Source: Gudongella sp964604145
Lineage (GTDB): Bacteria > Bacillota > Clostridia > Tissierellales > Tissierellaceae
Assembly: GCA_964604145.1 (NCBI GenBank)
Contig: CAZRXS010000001.1
Location: 1-56,566, forward strand
DNA: 56,566 nucleotides
Reading direction: 5' to 3'
Positions 44,221 to 52,825 of this stretch are shown one piece after another. The notes beneath the pieces are model-generated. The model had not been told where the DNA came from and searched no databases. It saw only the letters and a list, made by a program, of their open reading frames with translations. The position numbers and the translations under genes were made by a program. How positions within the stretch are numbered: position 1 is the stretch's first letter; the number at the start of each line of letters is the position of its first letter.

Positions 44221-45486
44221 CTAAGCACCATATAGTTTAGTATTTTTGCCACCTGTCAAGTTAGCCATTAAAACTAATACATATTTTGTAAAGAAAACAG
44301 CGGTCAATACTGAAGCTAGAATACCAATTATTAAAGTTACTCCAAATCCTTTTATGGGCCCAATTCCAAAGTTATATAATACTACACCTGCAATTAAAGT
44401 GGTTATATTCGCGTCCATAATTGATGTTAGTGCTCTTTTAAAGCCTCTGTCAATTGATACTCTTAAGGTTTTACCAGCCTTTAGTTCTTCTCTTATTCTT
44501 TCGTATATAAGCACATTTGCATCAACTGCCATGCCTATGGAAAGAACTAATCCTGCTATACCTGGCAAAGTCAATTTTACATTTATCCCAATCATTACAC
44601 TAACTACTAATAAAACATACACAGCAAGTGCCATAGAAGCAACAATTCCTGGTATTTTATAAACCAGTATCATAAATAAAAATATTAATCCAAGTGCAAC
44701 AGCTCCTGCTAAAATACTTCTATCATAAGCTTCTAATCCTAAGGTAGGACCTATTACTGAGGTTTGTAACTCAATCATCTCTACAGGCAATGCTCCTGCT
44801 CTTATTAGCGTAGTTAAGTTGTTTGCTTCTTCTAACTGAAATTTGCCAGAGATTACTGGTCTTCCATCAGCGATAGGCTCTCTAACAACAGGGCTTGAGA
44901 TTACTTCACCATCTAAAACAATATACATTATTCTATCTACTGGTTCTGTTCTTTGTGATAATTCAGTAGTAGCATTAAAAAAAGATGTAGCTCCTTCATC
45001 ATTTAAAACCAAAGAAACAACAGGCTCTTCTATTCCAATCTCGTTTTTTTGGAAAATCACCTTAGTATCAACAACATTCTTTCCCGTTATAACTACCTCT
45101 CCTTCAGGAGTTACAAATTGTAGTAACGCTGTTTTACCAATTAATTCGATTGCCTCTTGAGGATCACTCAAACCAGCTAACTCTATCCTAATTCTCTTAT
45201 CACCTTCTATTGCAATATTAGGTTCTGAAACTCCTAACCCATCGACTCTTTTAGAAATTATTGCTTTTGTTTCTTCCATCATTTGTTTTAATTCGCTACC
45301 ACTAGCATTTGTGTTTGCTTCTAATACTACATAAACACCACCTGCTAAATCAAGACCTAATTGGACAGAATCTTTGGCATTTTGGTATTTGGTTCCGCCA
45401 ATTTCTATTCCATTAACACCAAAATAGCTAACTCCAAGTAAAACTGCCACTATTAAGAGCAATATTATTATACTTTTACTCTTCAT
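44221..45486 (-). CDS. secD: Protein translocase subunit SecD
   Basis: Partner of SecF, 421 residues. An N-terminal membrane helix, the periplasmic P1 region with LGLDLAGGVYVVLEA (about 43-57) and IRIELAGLSDPQEAIELIG, and five more helices at the C-terminus. GIAGLVLSIGMAVDANVLIYERIREE includes the conserved Asp in helix 4. ATG after AGGAGGTAGAAG. The upstream leader has two hairpins and a possible 16-codon ORF, discussed among findings. Confidence 0.96.
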   Translation of the reverse strand: MKSKSIIILLLIVAVLLGVSYFGVNGIEIGGTKYQNAKDSVQLGLDLAGGVYVVLEANTNASGSELKQMMEETKAIISKRVDGLGVSEPNIAIEGDKRIRIELAGLSDPQEAIELIGKTALLQFVTPEGEVVITGKNVVDTKVIFQKNEIGIEEPVVSLVLNDEGATSFFNATTELSQRTEPVDRIMYIVLDGEVISSPVVREPIADGRPVISGKFQLEEANNLTTLIRAGALPVEMIELQTSVIGPTLGLEAYDRSILAGAVALGLIFLFMILVYKIPGIVASMALAVYVLLVVSVMIGINVKLTLPGIAGLVLSIGMAVDANVLIYERIREELKAGKTLRVSIDRGFKRALTSIMDANITTLIAGVVLYNFGIGPIKGFGVTLIIGILASVLTAVFFTKYVLVLMANLTGGKNTKLYGA

Positions 45487-45590
45487 CTTCTACCTCCTTG
45501 TATAATGCGTTTTGAAGCACCTTTTAAGCGCCTTAAGCATAAATTTTTTATTAAATTTAATCCATAATATATCTTAGCTAAATTGTCTCA

Positions 45591-45617
45591 AATAAAAAGC
45601 AGTGGATAAACCACTAC
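45591..45617 (-). terminator. Hairpin in the secD leader
   Basis: 7-bp stem (45599-45617, 5-nt loop) followed on the minus strand by TTTTTATTT, 105 bases before secD. It may be an attenuator of secDF or a second terminator for the yajC unit. Confidence 0.65.
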
Positions 45618-45697
45618 CCTATTGTTGAAAAATTTATAATGTAGATATTATAACATATACAAGTAAAATAACAAACAAAATTTAAATAGTGCAAGTA

Positions 45698-45723
45698 AGA
45701 AAACTCCATTTTAGGAGTTTTCT
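45698..45723 (-). terminator. Terminator-like hairpin after yajC
   Basis: Perfect 10-bp stem AGAAAACTCC/GGAGTTTTCT with a 6-nt loop, 8 nt past the yajC stop. T residues are inside the stem rather than after it, so strength is uncertain. Confidence 0.6.
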
Positions 45724-45730
45724 ATTAACT

Positions 45731-46009
45731 CTAGATGTTTTTAGCTCCGCCTTGAACAATGGAGCCTACAGACCATCTAGTAAGTTCCAATTTTGTTTTA
45801 GCACTACCACTTTCAATAGTTAATACATCATCCTTGACAACTATTATCTTCCCGTAAATGCCACCAATTGTTACTACTTCATCTCCTACTTTTAAGCTGC
45901 CTCTCATTTCTTTAATTTCTTTTTCCTTTTTTCTTTGAGGCCTTATAGCGAAAAAGTAAAAAATCGCTAATAAACCTATGGGAAGAATAAACGCTTGTAA
46001 ATTCTCCAT
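45731..46009 (-). CDS. yajC: Preprotein translocase accessory subunit YajC
   Basis: Accessory component associated with SecDF. 92 residues: one N-terminal membrane helix (about 8-25), RPQRKKEKEIKEMRGSLKVGDEVVTIGGIYG, and a small beta-rich cytoplasmic domain. ATG after GGAGTGATTG. It lies between tgt and secD, the standard arrangement. Confidence 0.95.
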   Translation of the reverse strand: MENLQAFILPIGLLAIFYFFAIRPQRKKEKEIKEMRGSLKVGDEVVTIGGIYGKIIVVKDDVLTIESGSAKTKLELTRWSVGSIVQGGAKNI

Positions 46010-46066
46010 TAAACAATCACTCCTTTTCTATTGTATATTATACAACATTTTTAAAAAAAAACACCC

Positions 46067-47188
46067 TTAATATTGAAGATAACCATAATTTTTATAAAAT
46101 GTTTCTTTATATTCTAATAAATTATCGTTTTTTATAGCATTTCTGATGTTTTCCATCGTCTTAATTAAAAATCTCAGGTTATGAATTGTAGTAAGTCTCA
46201 ATCCTAATATCTCATTTACGTTAAACAAATGCCTAATATATGCTTTTGAATAATTTCTACAAGCATAACAATCACATTCCGAATCTAAAGGCGAAAAATC
46301 TTTTTCATACTTAGCATTCTTAATTACCACCCTCCCTTTTGATGTCATAACAGTACCATTCCTTGCAATTCTCGTAGGAAGTACACAATCAGCCATATCT
46401 ATGCCTCTAATTATTGATTCGAAAAGATAATCAGGACTGCCAACACCCATAAGGTATCTTGGTTCATCTTTAGGCAATAGTGGTGTTGTATAGTCTAATA
46501 CCTCGCACATTAACTCCATAGGTTCTCCTACGCTTAGGCCCCCTATAGCATAACCACTAAATCCTATGTTTATTAAATTATTTGCGCTTTCTTCTCTTAA
46601 ATCCCTATACATTCCACCTTGAACAATGCCAAATAAAGCTTGTTTGCTCCAACCCTTATGATATTCCTTACATCTTTTCGCCCATCTAGTAGTTCTTTCC
46701 ATAGATTTTTTTGTATATTCATATTCTGCAGGGTATGAAACACATTCATCAAAACACATCATAATATCGGAACCGAGTGAATTTTGTATCTGTATTGATT
46801 TTTCAGGACTTATAAAGTGCTTTGAACCATCTATATGAGATCTAAATTCTACTCCTTCTTCTTTTATAGTCCGCAAGTCTCCTAAAGAAAAGACTTGAAA
46901 CCCACCGCTGTCAGTAAGAATAGGTCCATTCCAATTCATAAACTTATGCAGTCCACCTGCTTGTTCCACTAGTTTATGGCCAGGTCTTAAGTATAAGTGA
47001 TAAGTGTTGGATAGGATAATTTGCGCTCCCAATTCTTTAACTTCCTCAGGAGTCATTGCCTTTACAGTGGCTTTAGTTCCTACAGGCATAAAAATAGGCG
47101 TATCAATTTGTCCATGAGGTGTTGTTAATCTGCCCAATCTAGCTTTTGTATCTGATGATTCCTTAATTAACTCATATTTTATTGCCAT
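46067..47188 (-). CDS. tgt: Queuine/preQ1 tRNA-guanine transglycosylase
   Basis: Swaps guanine-34 for preQ1 in GUN-anticodon tRNAs. 373 residues. TDSGGFQVFSLG carries the catalytic Asp. PDYLFESIIRGIDMADCVLPTRIARNG holds the second Asp. The zinc site is CDCYACRNYSKAYIRHL (three Cys and a later His). ATG after AGGAGG; a TTG one codon earlier is an alternative. It is next to queA, the next enzyme in queuosine synthesis. The only tRNA target seen in the window is the partial tRNA-Tyr(GTA) at the right edge. Confidence 0.97.
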   Translation of the reverse strand: MAIKYELIKESSDTKARLGRLTTPHGQIDTPIFMPVGTKATVKAMTPEEVKELGAQIILSNTYHLYLRPGHKLVEQAGGLHKFMNWNGPILTDSGGFQVFSLGDLRTIKEEGVEFRSHIDGSKHFISPEKSIQIQNSLGSDIMMCFDECVSYPAEYEYTKKSMERTTRWAKRCKEYHKGWSKQALFGIVQGGMYRDLREESANNLINIGFSGYAIGGLSVGEPMELMCEVLDYTTPLLPKDEPRYLMGVGSPDYLFESIIRGIDMADCVLPTRIARNGTVMTSKGRVVIKNAKYEKDFSPLDSECDCYACRNYSKAYIRHLFNVNEILGLRLTTIHNLRFLIKTMENIRNAIKNDNLLEYKETFYKNYGYLQY

Positions 47189-47202
47189 CAATTCCTCCTA
47201 TT

Positions 47203-48228
47203 TCACTTTATAAACATAGAATCTCCAAAGCTAAAAAATCTATAATTTCTATCAATTGCTTCATTATATGCTCGTATAATAAATTCTTTTGATGATAGTG
47301 CACTGACTAACATCAGTAAAGTTGATTCAGGTAAATGAAAATTAGTAATTAATGCATCTACAATTTTAAATTTATAACCTGGATAAATAAAGATATCAGT
47401 CCATCCTGAACTATCTTTTACTAATCCATCCTCATCTGCAATTGTTTCTAGTGTCCTTGTGGTAGTTGTTCCCACGCAAATAATTCTGCCACCTTGTTTT
47501 TTTACTTTATTAATTTTATCAGCAGATTCTTTACTTAAACTATAAAATTCTGAGTGCATAGTATGATTTTCCACATTATCGACTTTAACTGGCCTAAATG
47601 TTCCCAAACCGACATGTAATGTAAGATCTATGATTTTGACACCCTTTTCTTCAATTTTTTTTAAGAGCTCTTTATCAAAATGAAGCCCTGCAGTTGGAGC
47701 GGCGGCAGATCCCATAACTCTTGAATAGACAGTTTGATATCTCTCTTTATCTTCAAGTTTTTCAGTTATATAAGGGGGTAAGGGCATTTCTCCAAGTTTA
47801 TCCAATATCTCCATAAATATACCATCGTACTTAAACTCTATAAATCGTGTTCCATCTTCACTTATTTTTCTTACTTTAGCATTTAATAACCCACTACCAA
47901 ATTCTATCCTTGCGCCTTCTTTCATTTTTTTACCAGGTCTTACTAGGCACTCCCAGTTGTCTCCTTTTACTTGTTTTAATAAAAGCACCTCTATCTTTTC
48001 TTCTTTATTTATTCTATTCCCAAATAATCTCGCTGGGATAACTCTTGAATCATTTATTATTATTGCATCATTTGGATCTAGTTCTTCAACAATTTCAGAA
48101 AAATTTTTGTGAATTATAGTGTTTTTTTGCCTATCTAAAACTAAAAGTTTTGAACTTGTCCTGTTCTCTATTGGTTTTTGTGCAATTAATTTTTTGGGTA
48201 ATTCATATTTAAAATCCTCTGTTCGCAT
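47203..48228 (-). CDS. queA: S-adenosylmethionine:tRNA ribosyltransferase-isomerase
   Basis: Adds the epoxycyclopentane moiety of queuosine precursor from SAM. 341 residues. FKYELPKKLIAQKPIENR is the N-terminal signature. YQTVYSRVMGSAAAPTAGLHF and LTLHVGLGTFRPVKVD mark the active site, and ITNFHLPESTLLMLVSA the C-terminal core. ATG 14 nt after the spoIID-like gene. It is in the queA-tgt-yajC string conserved in many bacteria. Confidence 0.97.
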   Translation of the reverse strand: MRTEDFKYELPKKLIAQKPIENRTSSKLLVLDRQKNTIIHKNFSEIVEELDPNDAIIINDSRVIPARLFGNRINKEEKIEVLLLKQVKGDNWECLVRPGKKMKEGARIEFGSGLLNAKVRKISEDGTRFIEFKYDGIFMEILDKLGEMPLPPYITEKLEDKERYQTVYSRVMGSAAAPTAGLHFDKELLKKIEEKGVKIIDLTLHVGLGTFRPVKVDNVENHTMHSEFYSLSKESADKINKVKKQGGRIICVGTTTTRTLETIADEDGLVKDSSGWTDIFIYPGYKFKIVDALITNFHLPESTLLMLVSALSSKEFIIRAYNEAIDRNYRFFSFGDSMFIK

Positions 48229-48242
48229 TTTCTACTTCCTTA

Positions 48243-49583
48243 TCAATTTGTTTTTGTTATATCAACATCTGAATAATAAAACTTTAAAATATCAATATAA
48301 TTGTGTCCTTGCTTAGCCATTTCTATAGCACCATATTGGCTCATTCCAACACCATGTCCATATCCTCTTCCAGATATTGTTATATTATTAAAATTAGCTG
48401 AACTGGTCTCTACTTTTCTAATTTCCTTATCTTTACCAATAATATTATAACTAGTATTGTTTTTAAATAATGCTTTTTTGTTACTAAGTATTTGAATATC
48501 ATTTATAGGATAGACATTGTTTCTATCTTTAACATAGATAACATTGTTATATGTGGGATTTAAATCTTCTATCTTAAATAAGGTACTCTTTATATTATTT
48601 GTCCCCATTAAACTCCTAAACTTATCCCCTGTTATAACAATTCTTTCATTATTTTTATTAATACACAGTTCTTTTACCCTGCCAGATATATGGGTGTCTA
48701 GAATCCTTATATCATTTATTTCCCTAATTTTATAGCCATTTTGATTTAAGGAAGCACAAAGTGCATCCTTGCTAATTTCTATACTCCAGGAACTATTTTT
48801 TGAATTTAAAGAATAAGGGTCTTCTTTTTCTCTAAGATAATAGAGTTTATTCCCCCAAATATTCTCGCTGCTATCTAAAAATCCACCGGAAGAAGAATGG
48901 AAAACCGTATTGGCAATTGAACCATCATATTTAACAACCATAGCTCTTGTTTGTTCAATAGCTTCATTAGTATAAGCATTCTCATCAGAAAACCCACCAT
49001 AAACTTGACAATGCGTAGTATCACATAAATTATAACCCTCTCTAGAATGTTTAGACAAGGAAGAATATGCATAGCTTCTAGCAGCTACTGCTTGCGCCTT
49101 TAATGCTTCACTTGGACTTGAAGATGGTATCTCTCTTGGCACTACTCCCTTAAGATACTGTTCAATATCTATATAGTTTATAGTTTTTAAACCCATATTG
49201 TCATCTATAAAAGTAATAAATCCTCTGTATTCTCTTTCTGCAACTTTAATATTAGATTCATAAGCTAATTTTGGACCAATTAATACACTTCCATTAGAAG
49301 GAATGGATGTTATATATTGATTTTCTGAATCATATATATCTATCTTGTTATTTACTCCAAATGTTTTCCCTATATATATCTTATATCCCTCAAATACAAT
49401 AAGTTCAGCTTCTAAGTCATCTTTTTGAAATAGGGCCAAATTAGTATCGCATGAGATGTCTAGTTTTTCAAATATTTCATAGGTTTTGCCTATTTTAACA
49501 TTAATAAAAATAGGATCTGATACAGCTAAGACTTTATTTGGAATAATCAATATCAAGAATAAAAATAGCATAAATTTCTTCAT
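48243..49583 (-). CDS. SpoIID/LytB domain protein
   Basis: Secreted or membrane-tethered protein of 446 residues with a signal peptide (KKFMLFLFLILIIPNKVLA). The SpoIID domain has YLKGVVPREIPSSSPSEALKAQAVAARSYAYSSL, C-D-T-T-H-C-Q-VYGG and the final ISGRGYGHGVGMSQYGA. SpoIID is a lytic transglycosylase acting on peptidoglycan stripped of stem peptides during engulfment. This copy between ruvB and queA is common in clostridia and need not be the sporulation paralogue. Confidence 0.9.
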   Translation of the reverse strand: MKKFMLFLFLILIIPNKVLAVSDPIFINVKIGKTYEIFEKLDISCDTNLALFQKDDLEAELIVFEGYKIYIGKTFGVNNKIDIYDSENQYITSIPSNGSVLIGPKLAYESNIKVAEREYRGFITFIDDNMGLKTINYIDIEQYLKGVVPREIPSSSPSEALKAQAVAARSYAYSSLSKHSREGYNLCDTTHCQVYGGFSDENAYTNEAIEQTRAMVVKYDGSIANTVFHSSSGGFLDSSENIWGNKLYYLREKEDPYSLNSKNSSWSIEISKDALCASLNQNGYKIREINDIRILDTHISGRVKELCINKNNERIVITGDKFRSLMGTNNIKSTLFKIEDLNPTYNNVIYVKDRNNVYPINDIQILSNKKALFKNNTSYNIIGKDKEIRKVETSSANFNNITISGRGYGHGVGMSQYGAIEMAKQGHNYIDILKFYYSDVDITKTN

Positions 49584-49595
49584 GTTATAAGTCCC

Positions 49596-50615
49596 TCACT
49601 TTCTATCCTTATTAGTATAGGGTATATTAAAATGTTTATATGCTTTTTCATTAACCATTCTGCCCCTAGGTGTTCTGTTTAAAAACCCCATTTGAAGTAA
49701 AAAAGGTTCATATACATCTTCTATTGTAGTTCTTTCTTCTCCTGTTGCTGCAGCTATTGTATCGACGCCTACCGGCCCACCTCTGAAATTTTCAATCATA
49801 GTTAAGATAAGTTTTCTATCTGTTGCATCTAAGCCTAGCTCGTCTACTTCCAATATTTTTAGGCCCTTTTTTGCAATATTCTCAGTAATTATACCATCTT
49901 CAATAACTTGGGCATAATCTCTTACTCTCTTTAGGAGTCTATTTGCAATTCTAGGAGTGCCTCTAGATCGTTTTGCTATTTCATAAGCTCCCATTGATTC
50001 AATCTCTACGTTTAATATCCTTGCAGATCTTGTAACTATTTTAGTTAAACTGTCTATATCATATAAATCTAAGTTTAACATAACTCCAAATCTATCCCTT
50101 AGTGGGGATGTCAATAATCCAGCTCTTGTTGTTGCACCTATTAGAGTAAATCTTGATAAATCAAGCCTTACCGATCTAGCAGAAGGACCTTTCCCAATAA
50201 TTATATCTAGTGCAAAATCCTCCATAGCAGGATAGAGTACTTCTTCTACAGTTCGATTTATTCGATGTATTTCATCGATAAAAAGAACATCATCGTCAGA
50301 TAAATTAGTCAATATACTCGCTAAATCTCCAGCCCTTTCTATTGCTGGTCCTGAAGTTACTCTTATATTAACTCCCAACTCGTTTGCAATAATATTTGCT
50401 AGGGTAGTTTTCCCAAGTCCTGGAGGCCCAAATAAAAGCACATGATCTAATGATTCACTTCGCCCCTTAGCAGCTTGAATAAATATTTTAAGTTTTTCTT
50501 TTACCTTTTCTTGACCAATGTATTCAGTAAGCCATTTTGGGCGAAGTGTGGCTTCGTTTTCGAATTCATCATTGTTTAATTGTCTTGCTACAATTCTATC
50601 TTTAAAATCTTCCAT
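49596..50615 (-). CDS. ruvB: Holliday junction branch migration helicase RuvB
   Basis: AAA+ motor of the RuvAB complex. 339 residues. The N-terminal TLRPKWLTEYIGQEKVKEKL, Walker A GPPGLGKTT (about 64-72), Walker B FIDEIHR, the arginine-finger sensor region LIGATTRAG, and the C-terminal winged helix (AATGEERTTIEDVYEPFLLQMGFLNRTPRGR) are all present. It is downstream of ruvA by 12 nt. Confidence 0.97.
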   Translation of the reverse strand: MEDFKDRIVARQLNNDEFENEATLRPKWLTEYIGQEKVKEKLKIFIQAAKGRSESLDHVLLFGPPGLGKTTLANIIANELGVNIRVTSGPAIERAGDLASILTNLSDDDVLFIDEIHRINRTVEEVLYPAMEDFALDIIIGKGPSARSVRLDLSRFTLIGATTRAGLLTSPLRDRFGVMLNLDLYDIDSLTKIVTRSARILNVEIESMGAYEIAKRSRGTPRIANRLLKRVRDYAQVIEDGIITENIAKKGLKILEVDELGLDATDRKLILTMIENFRGGPVGVDTIAAATGEERTTIEDVYEPFLLQMGFLNRTPRGRMVNEKAYKHFNIPYTNKDRK

Positions 50616-50627
50616 TAGCTTTCCCCT

Positions 50628-51212
50628 TTATTTTGAGAGTTTTACTAGGCCTAATTTTATTATTTGCTCTACACTTGAATCTTCCAAATTGCTCCCTATA
50701 AACGCTCTTTCAACTTCGTACCTGCCATATCCCAAAGATATTAAAGCTAATAAAGCTTCTTCATAATCATTTGATAGTCCTTCTGTCTTATTATTGTGTA
50801 TGTTAAACACGCCTTCAACTTTATCTTTAAGTTCTAATATCATTCGCTCAGCAGTTTTTTTACCTACACCTGGACTTTTACACAAGGTTAAGATATCCTT
50901 TATAGCTATAGCTTCAGAAATTTGAAATGGTCTTAGGGCAGATAATATGCCACAAGCTACTTTTGGTCCTATTTTAGACACATTTAATAAGAGTTTAAAC
51001 ATATTAACTTCATCTTCATTATCAAAGCCATATAAAAACAAACCATCTTCCCTTACAATTAAATTTGTATATATGTAACTTTTATTATCTTCTTTGGATA
51101 AGCTAGATAAAGTAAAAGTAGAAGTATTAATCTTATAACCTATCCCGTTATTTTCTAAATAAAAAAAATCATTCCCTAAATATGTAACCTTTCCAATTAT
51201 ATAATCAATCAT
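50628..51212 (-). CDS. ruvA: Holliday junction branch migration protein RuvA
   Basis: Tetramer that binds Holliday junctions and recruits RuvB. 194 residues from the ATG of IDYIIGKVTYLG, which has AAGGTGA upstream; a GTG three codons earlier overlaps that site. N-terminal OB domain (about 1-63), tandem helix-hairpin-helix with SKIGPKVACGIL and SPGVGKKTAERMILEL, then a flexible linker and the C-terminal domain III that contacts RuvB. Confidence 0.96.
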   Translation of the reverse strand: MIDYIIGKVTYLGNDFFYLENNGIGYKINTSTFTLSSLSKEDNKSYIYTNLIVREDGLFLYGFDNEDEVNMFKLLLNVSKIGPKVACGILSALRPFQISEAIAIKDILTLCKSPGVGKKTAERMILELKDKVEGVFNIHNNKTEGLSNDYEEALLALISLGYGRYEVERAFIGSNLEDSSVEQIIKLGLVKLSK

Positions 51213-51222
51213 ATATCTCACC

Positions 51223-51717
51223 TTATCTCATTTTAAATAAATTTTTAAATTTTAAAGAACTTCCGTGGCAAATTGCAACTGCTAAAGCATCTGCTGCATC
51301 ATCTGGTTTTGGTATTTCTTTTAAATTAAGTAAAAGCTTTACCATTTCTTGGACTTGGTGTTTTTCAGCTCTCCCGTAACCAACCACAGCTTGTTTAATT
51401 TGGAGTGGAGTATATTCATATACTCCAAGCTCTAGCATTTGAGCTGTAAGCACTTGAACACCTCTCGCATGACCAACCATAATTGCGGTCTTTGTATTCT
51501 TATTGAAGAAGAGTTCCTCAATAGCCAAATCTTTGGGTTTATAATATTTAATAATTTCTACCATTTGATTATGTATAATTTCTAACCTTTTGGGAAAGTC
51601 TGTATCTGATGCTGTTTGTATAATACCATAATCTAAAAAGTTAAACTTATTAGCTTTACAATCTATAAGTCCATAACCTACTTTTGCTATTCCAGGATCA
51701 ATTCCCAATATTATCAT
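51223..51717 (-). CDS. ruvC: Crossover junction endodeoxyribonuclease RuvC
   Basis: Resolvase that nicks Holliday junctions. 164 residues. IILGIDPGIAKVGYGLI carries the first catalytic Asp. EELFFNKNTKTAI carries the Glu, and PDDAADALAVAICH the C-terminal Asp residues. ATG after GAGGTATTAG. It leads the ruvC-ruvA-ruvB-spoIID-like-queA-tgt-yajC operon. Confidence 0.97.
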   Translation of the reverse strand: MIILGIDPGIAKVGYGLIDCKANKFNFLDYGIIQTASDTDFPKRLEIIHNQMVEIIKYYKPKDLAIEELFFNKNTKTAIMVGHARGVQVLTAQMLELGVYEYTPLQIKQAVVGYGRAEKHQVQEMVKLLLNLKEIPKPDDAADALAVAICHGSSLKFKNLFKMR

Positions 51718-51750
51718 CTAATACCTCATTTCCACTACATTCTAAATTAT

Positions 51751-51759
51751 ATTGTACCA
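51751..51759 (-). promoter_or_regulatory. Extended -10 promoter of the ruvC operon
   Basis: TACAAT with TG one base upstream (TGGTACAAT on the minus strand), 34 nt before ruvC. The -35 region is poor, so this is tentative. Confidence 0.45.
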
Positions 51760-51782
51760 CATTTTAAAACTAATACTATTAT

Positions 51783-51816
51783 AAAAATAAAACCCCCTGT
51801 TCTTATTAGCAGAGGG
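51783..51816 (-). terminator. Terminator after the 247-aa protein gene
   Basis: 7-bp GC-rich stem (51793-51799 with 51810-51816) followed on the minus strand by TTTTATTTTTAT. It closes the upstream gene before the ruvC promoter. Confidence 0.85.
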
Positions 51817-51832
51817 ATTATAAATTATATAA

Positions 51833-52576
51833 TTACTTGTACCTTTTTAAAACTCTATCATTTATACCATTCCAATATGCATCTTTGTATAATCTTATTC
51901 CATTTCTAGAAATAATTTTTTTTACTTCATTGTAAAGAAGATTCAAATCTTCATTTGTCAAAAGAGTATCATCCTCAGTGATAGTAGCAATACTTGATTC
52001 ACAATTCATTATTAGCTGTTTATCTAAATACTTATTAAGACTAAGCACCTTCGTTTTAATAACATTTTCAAAATAATCATTTATTAAATCTTGAAGCCTA
52101 CTACTTGAGTTTTCTTTTTGATTTAATTTGCTAAATACTTTTTCTTTTAAATTTAATGTTTTATTTGAGTTTAATTCAAAGTGAAATAAATATTTACGGT
52201 AATATAATTCATTTACAGAATATGACTTTACCGTTATCTTTTCAAGATCATTTGCTTCTTTTATATTGACAAAACCGTCCTTATAGCCTTCAAGATATAG
52301 TAACAATTCTAAACGATTAATATCCTCATGAATTAGTTCGCCTAAGTTTAAAGCAATTAGTTGATTTCCTCTCCTATTTTTTAAAAACCTACTTATGTGA
52401 TTTCTTAAAAACTTAATTGACACATACTTGGGAAATATATTTCTAATGTTATCTTCTAAATCATAGAGATTTAAAAGTATATGTATGCTATTTAAATCAT
52501 TATTAAATAAAAAATTGCGTTTTAGTCCTTCATAAAGCTCACAAAAGTTGTCATTAAATAAAGCCATAAATAGCAT
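51833..52576 (-). CDS. Unknown 247-residue protein
   Basis: I do not recognise this protein. It is mostly helical, has no signal peptide or membrane segment, and is rich in Leu, Asn, Glu and Lys. A segment INRLELLLYLEGYKDGFVN (about 90-108) looks conserved-style, and the C-terminus is basic (RNGIRLYKDAYWNGINDRVLKRYK). ATG after AGAGGGGTGA; a second ATG three codons later is possible. Its codon use looks like its neighbours. It stands alone between asnA and ruvC with its own promoter-like -10 and terminator. A perfect palindrome lies about 140 bases upstream. Confidence 0.8.
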   Translation of the reverse strand: MLFMALFNDNFCELYEGLKRNFLFNNDLNSIHILLNLYDLEDNIRNIFPKYVSIKFLRNHISRFLKNRRGNQLIALNLGELIHEDINRLELLLYLEGYKDGFVNIKEANDLEKITVKSYSVNELYYRKYLFHFELNSNKTLNLKEKVFSKLNQKENSSSRLQDLINDYFENVIKTKVLSLNKYLDKQLIMNCESSIATITEDDTLLTNEDLNLLYNEVKKIISRNGIRLYKDAYWNGINDRVLKRYK

Positions 52577-52623
52577 TCACCCCTCTTTACTAGACTAATA
52601 AACTTCTTAGCGCGGTAATTCTT

Positions 52624-52629
52624 ATTATA
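52624..52629 (-). promoter_or_regulatory. Possible -10 box of the 247-aa protein gene
   Basis: Consensus TATAAT on the minus strand 48 nt before the start codon. No good -35 box at 16-18 nt. Its position relative to the palindrome at 52714-52735 is suggestive of regulation at about -90. Confidence 0.4.
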
Positions 52630-52713
52630 CTACAAACTTGTCAGCTTTTGTTTAATAAAACTGGATATGTTTATTACAAAAATTTAATAATAAAAATATT
52701 CATGTCTCTTTCA

Positions 52714-52735
52714 CATTAAAACCTAGGTTTTAATG
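52714..52735. repeat. Perfect 22-bp palindrome
   Basis: The arm CATTAAAACC, centre TA and the exact reverse complement of the arm form a perfect dyad with no loop. It lies in the 249-bp gene-free stretch between asnA and the 247-aa gene. It may be a protein-binding operator. Lack of a loop makes a terminator unlikely. The rest of the gap holds only the asnA terminator and a -10 box. Confidence 0.6.
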
Positions 52736-52789
52736 CAAGACAGTTTGATTTACCTACAAGCACAATTTTATATTTTAGGAGAATTTCCA

Positions 52790-52818
52790 ATAATAAAATA
52801 AAGGGTCCATATGGACCC
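52790..52818 (-). terminator. Terminator after asnA
   Basis: Perfect 8-bp stem GGGTCCAT/ATGGACCC (52803-52818), followed on the minus strand by TTTATTTTATTATT. Confidence 0.8.
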
Positions 52819-52825
52819 CCAAGCG

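Noticed and set aside
44246..44662. Plus-strand open frames opposite secD, fakA, der and others
   Set aside because: They are antisense shadows of well-supported genes, without ribosome binding sites or recognisable families.
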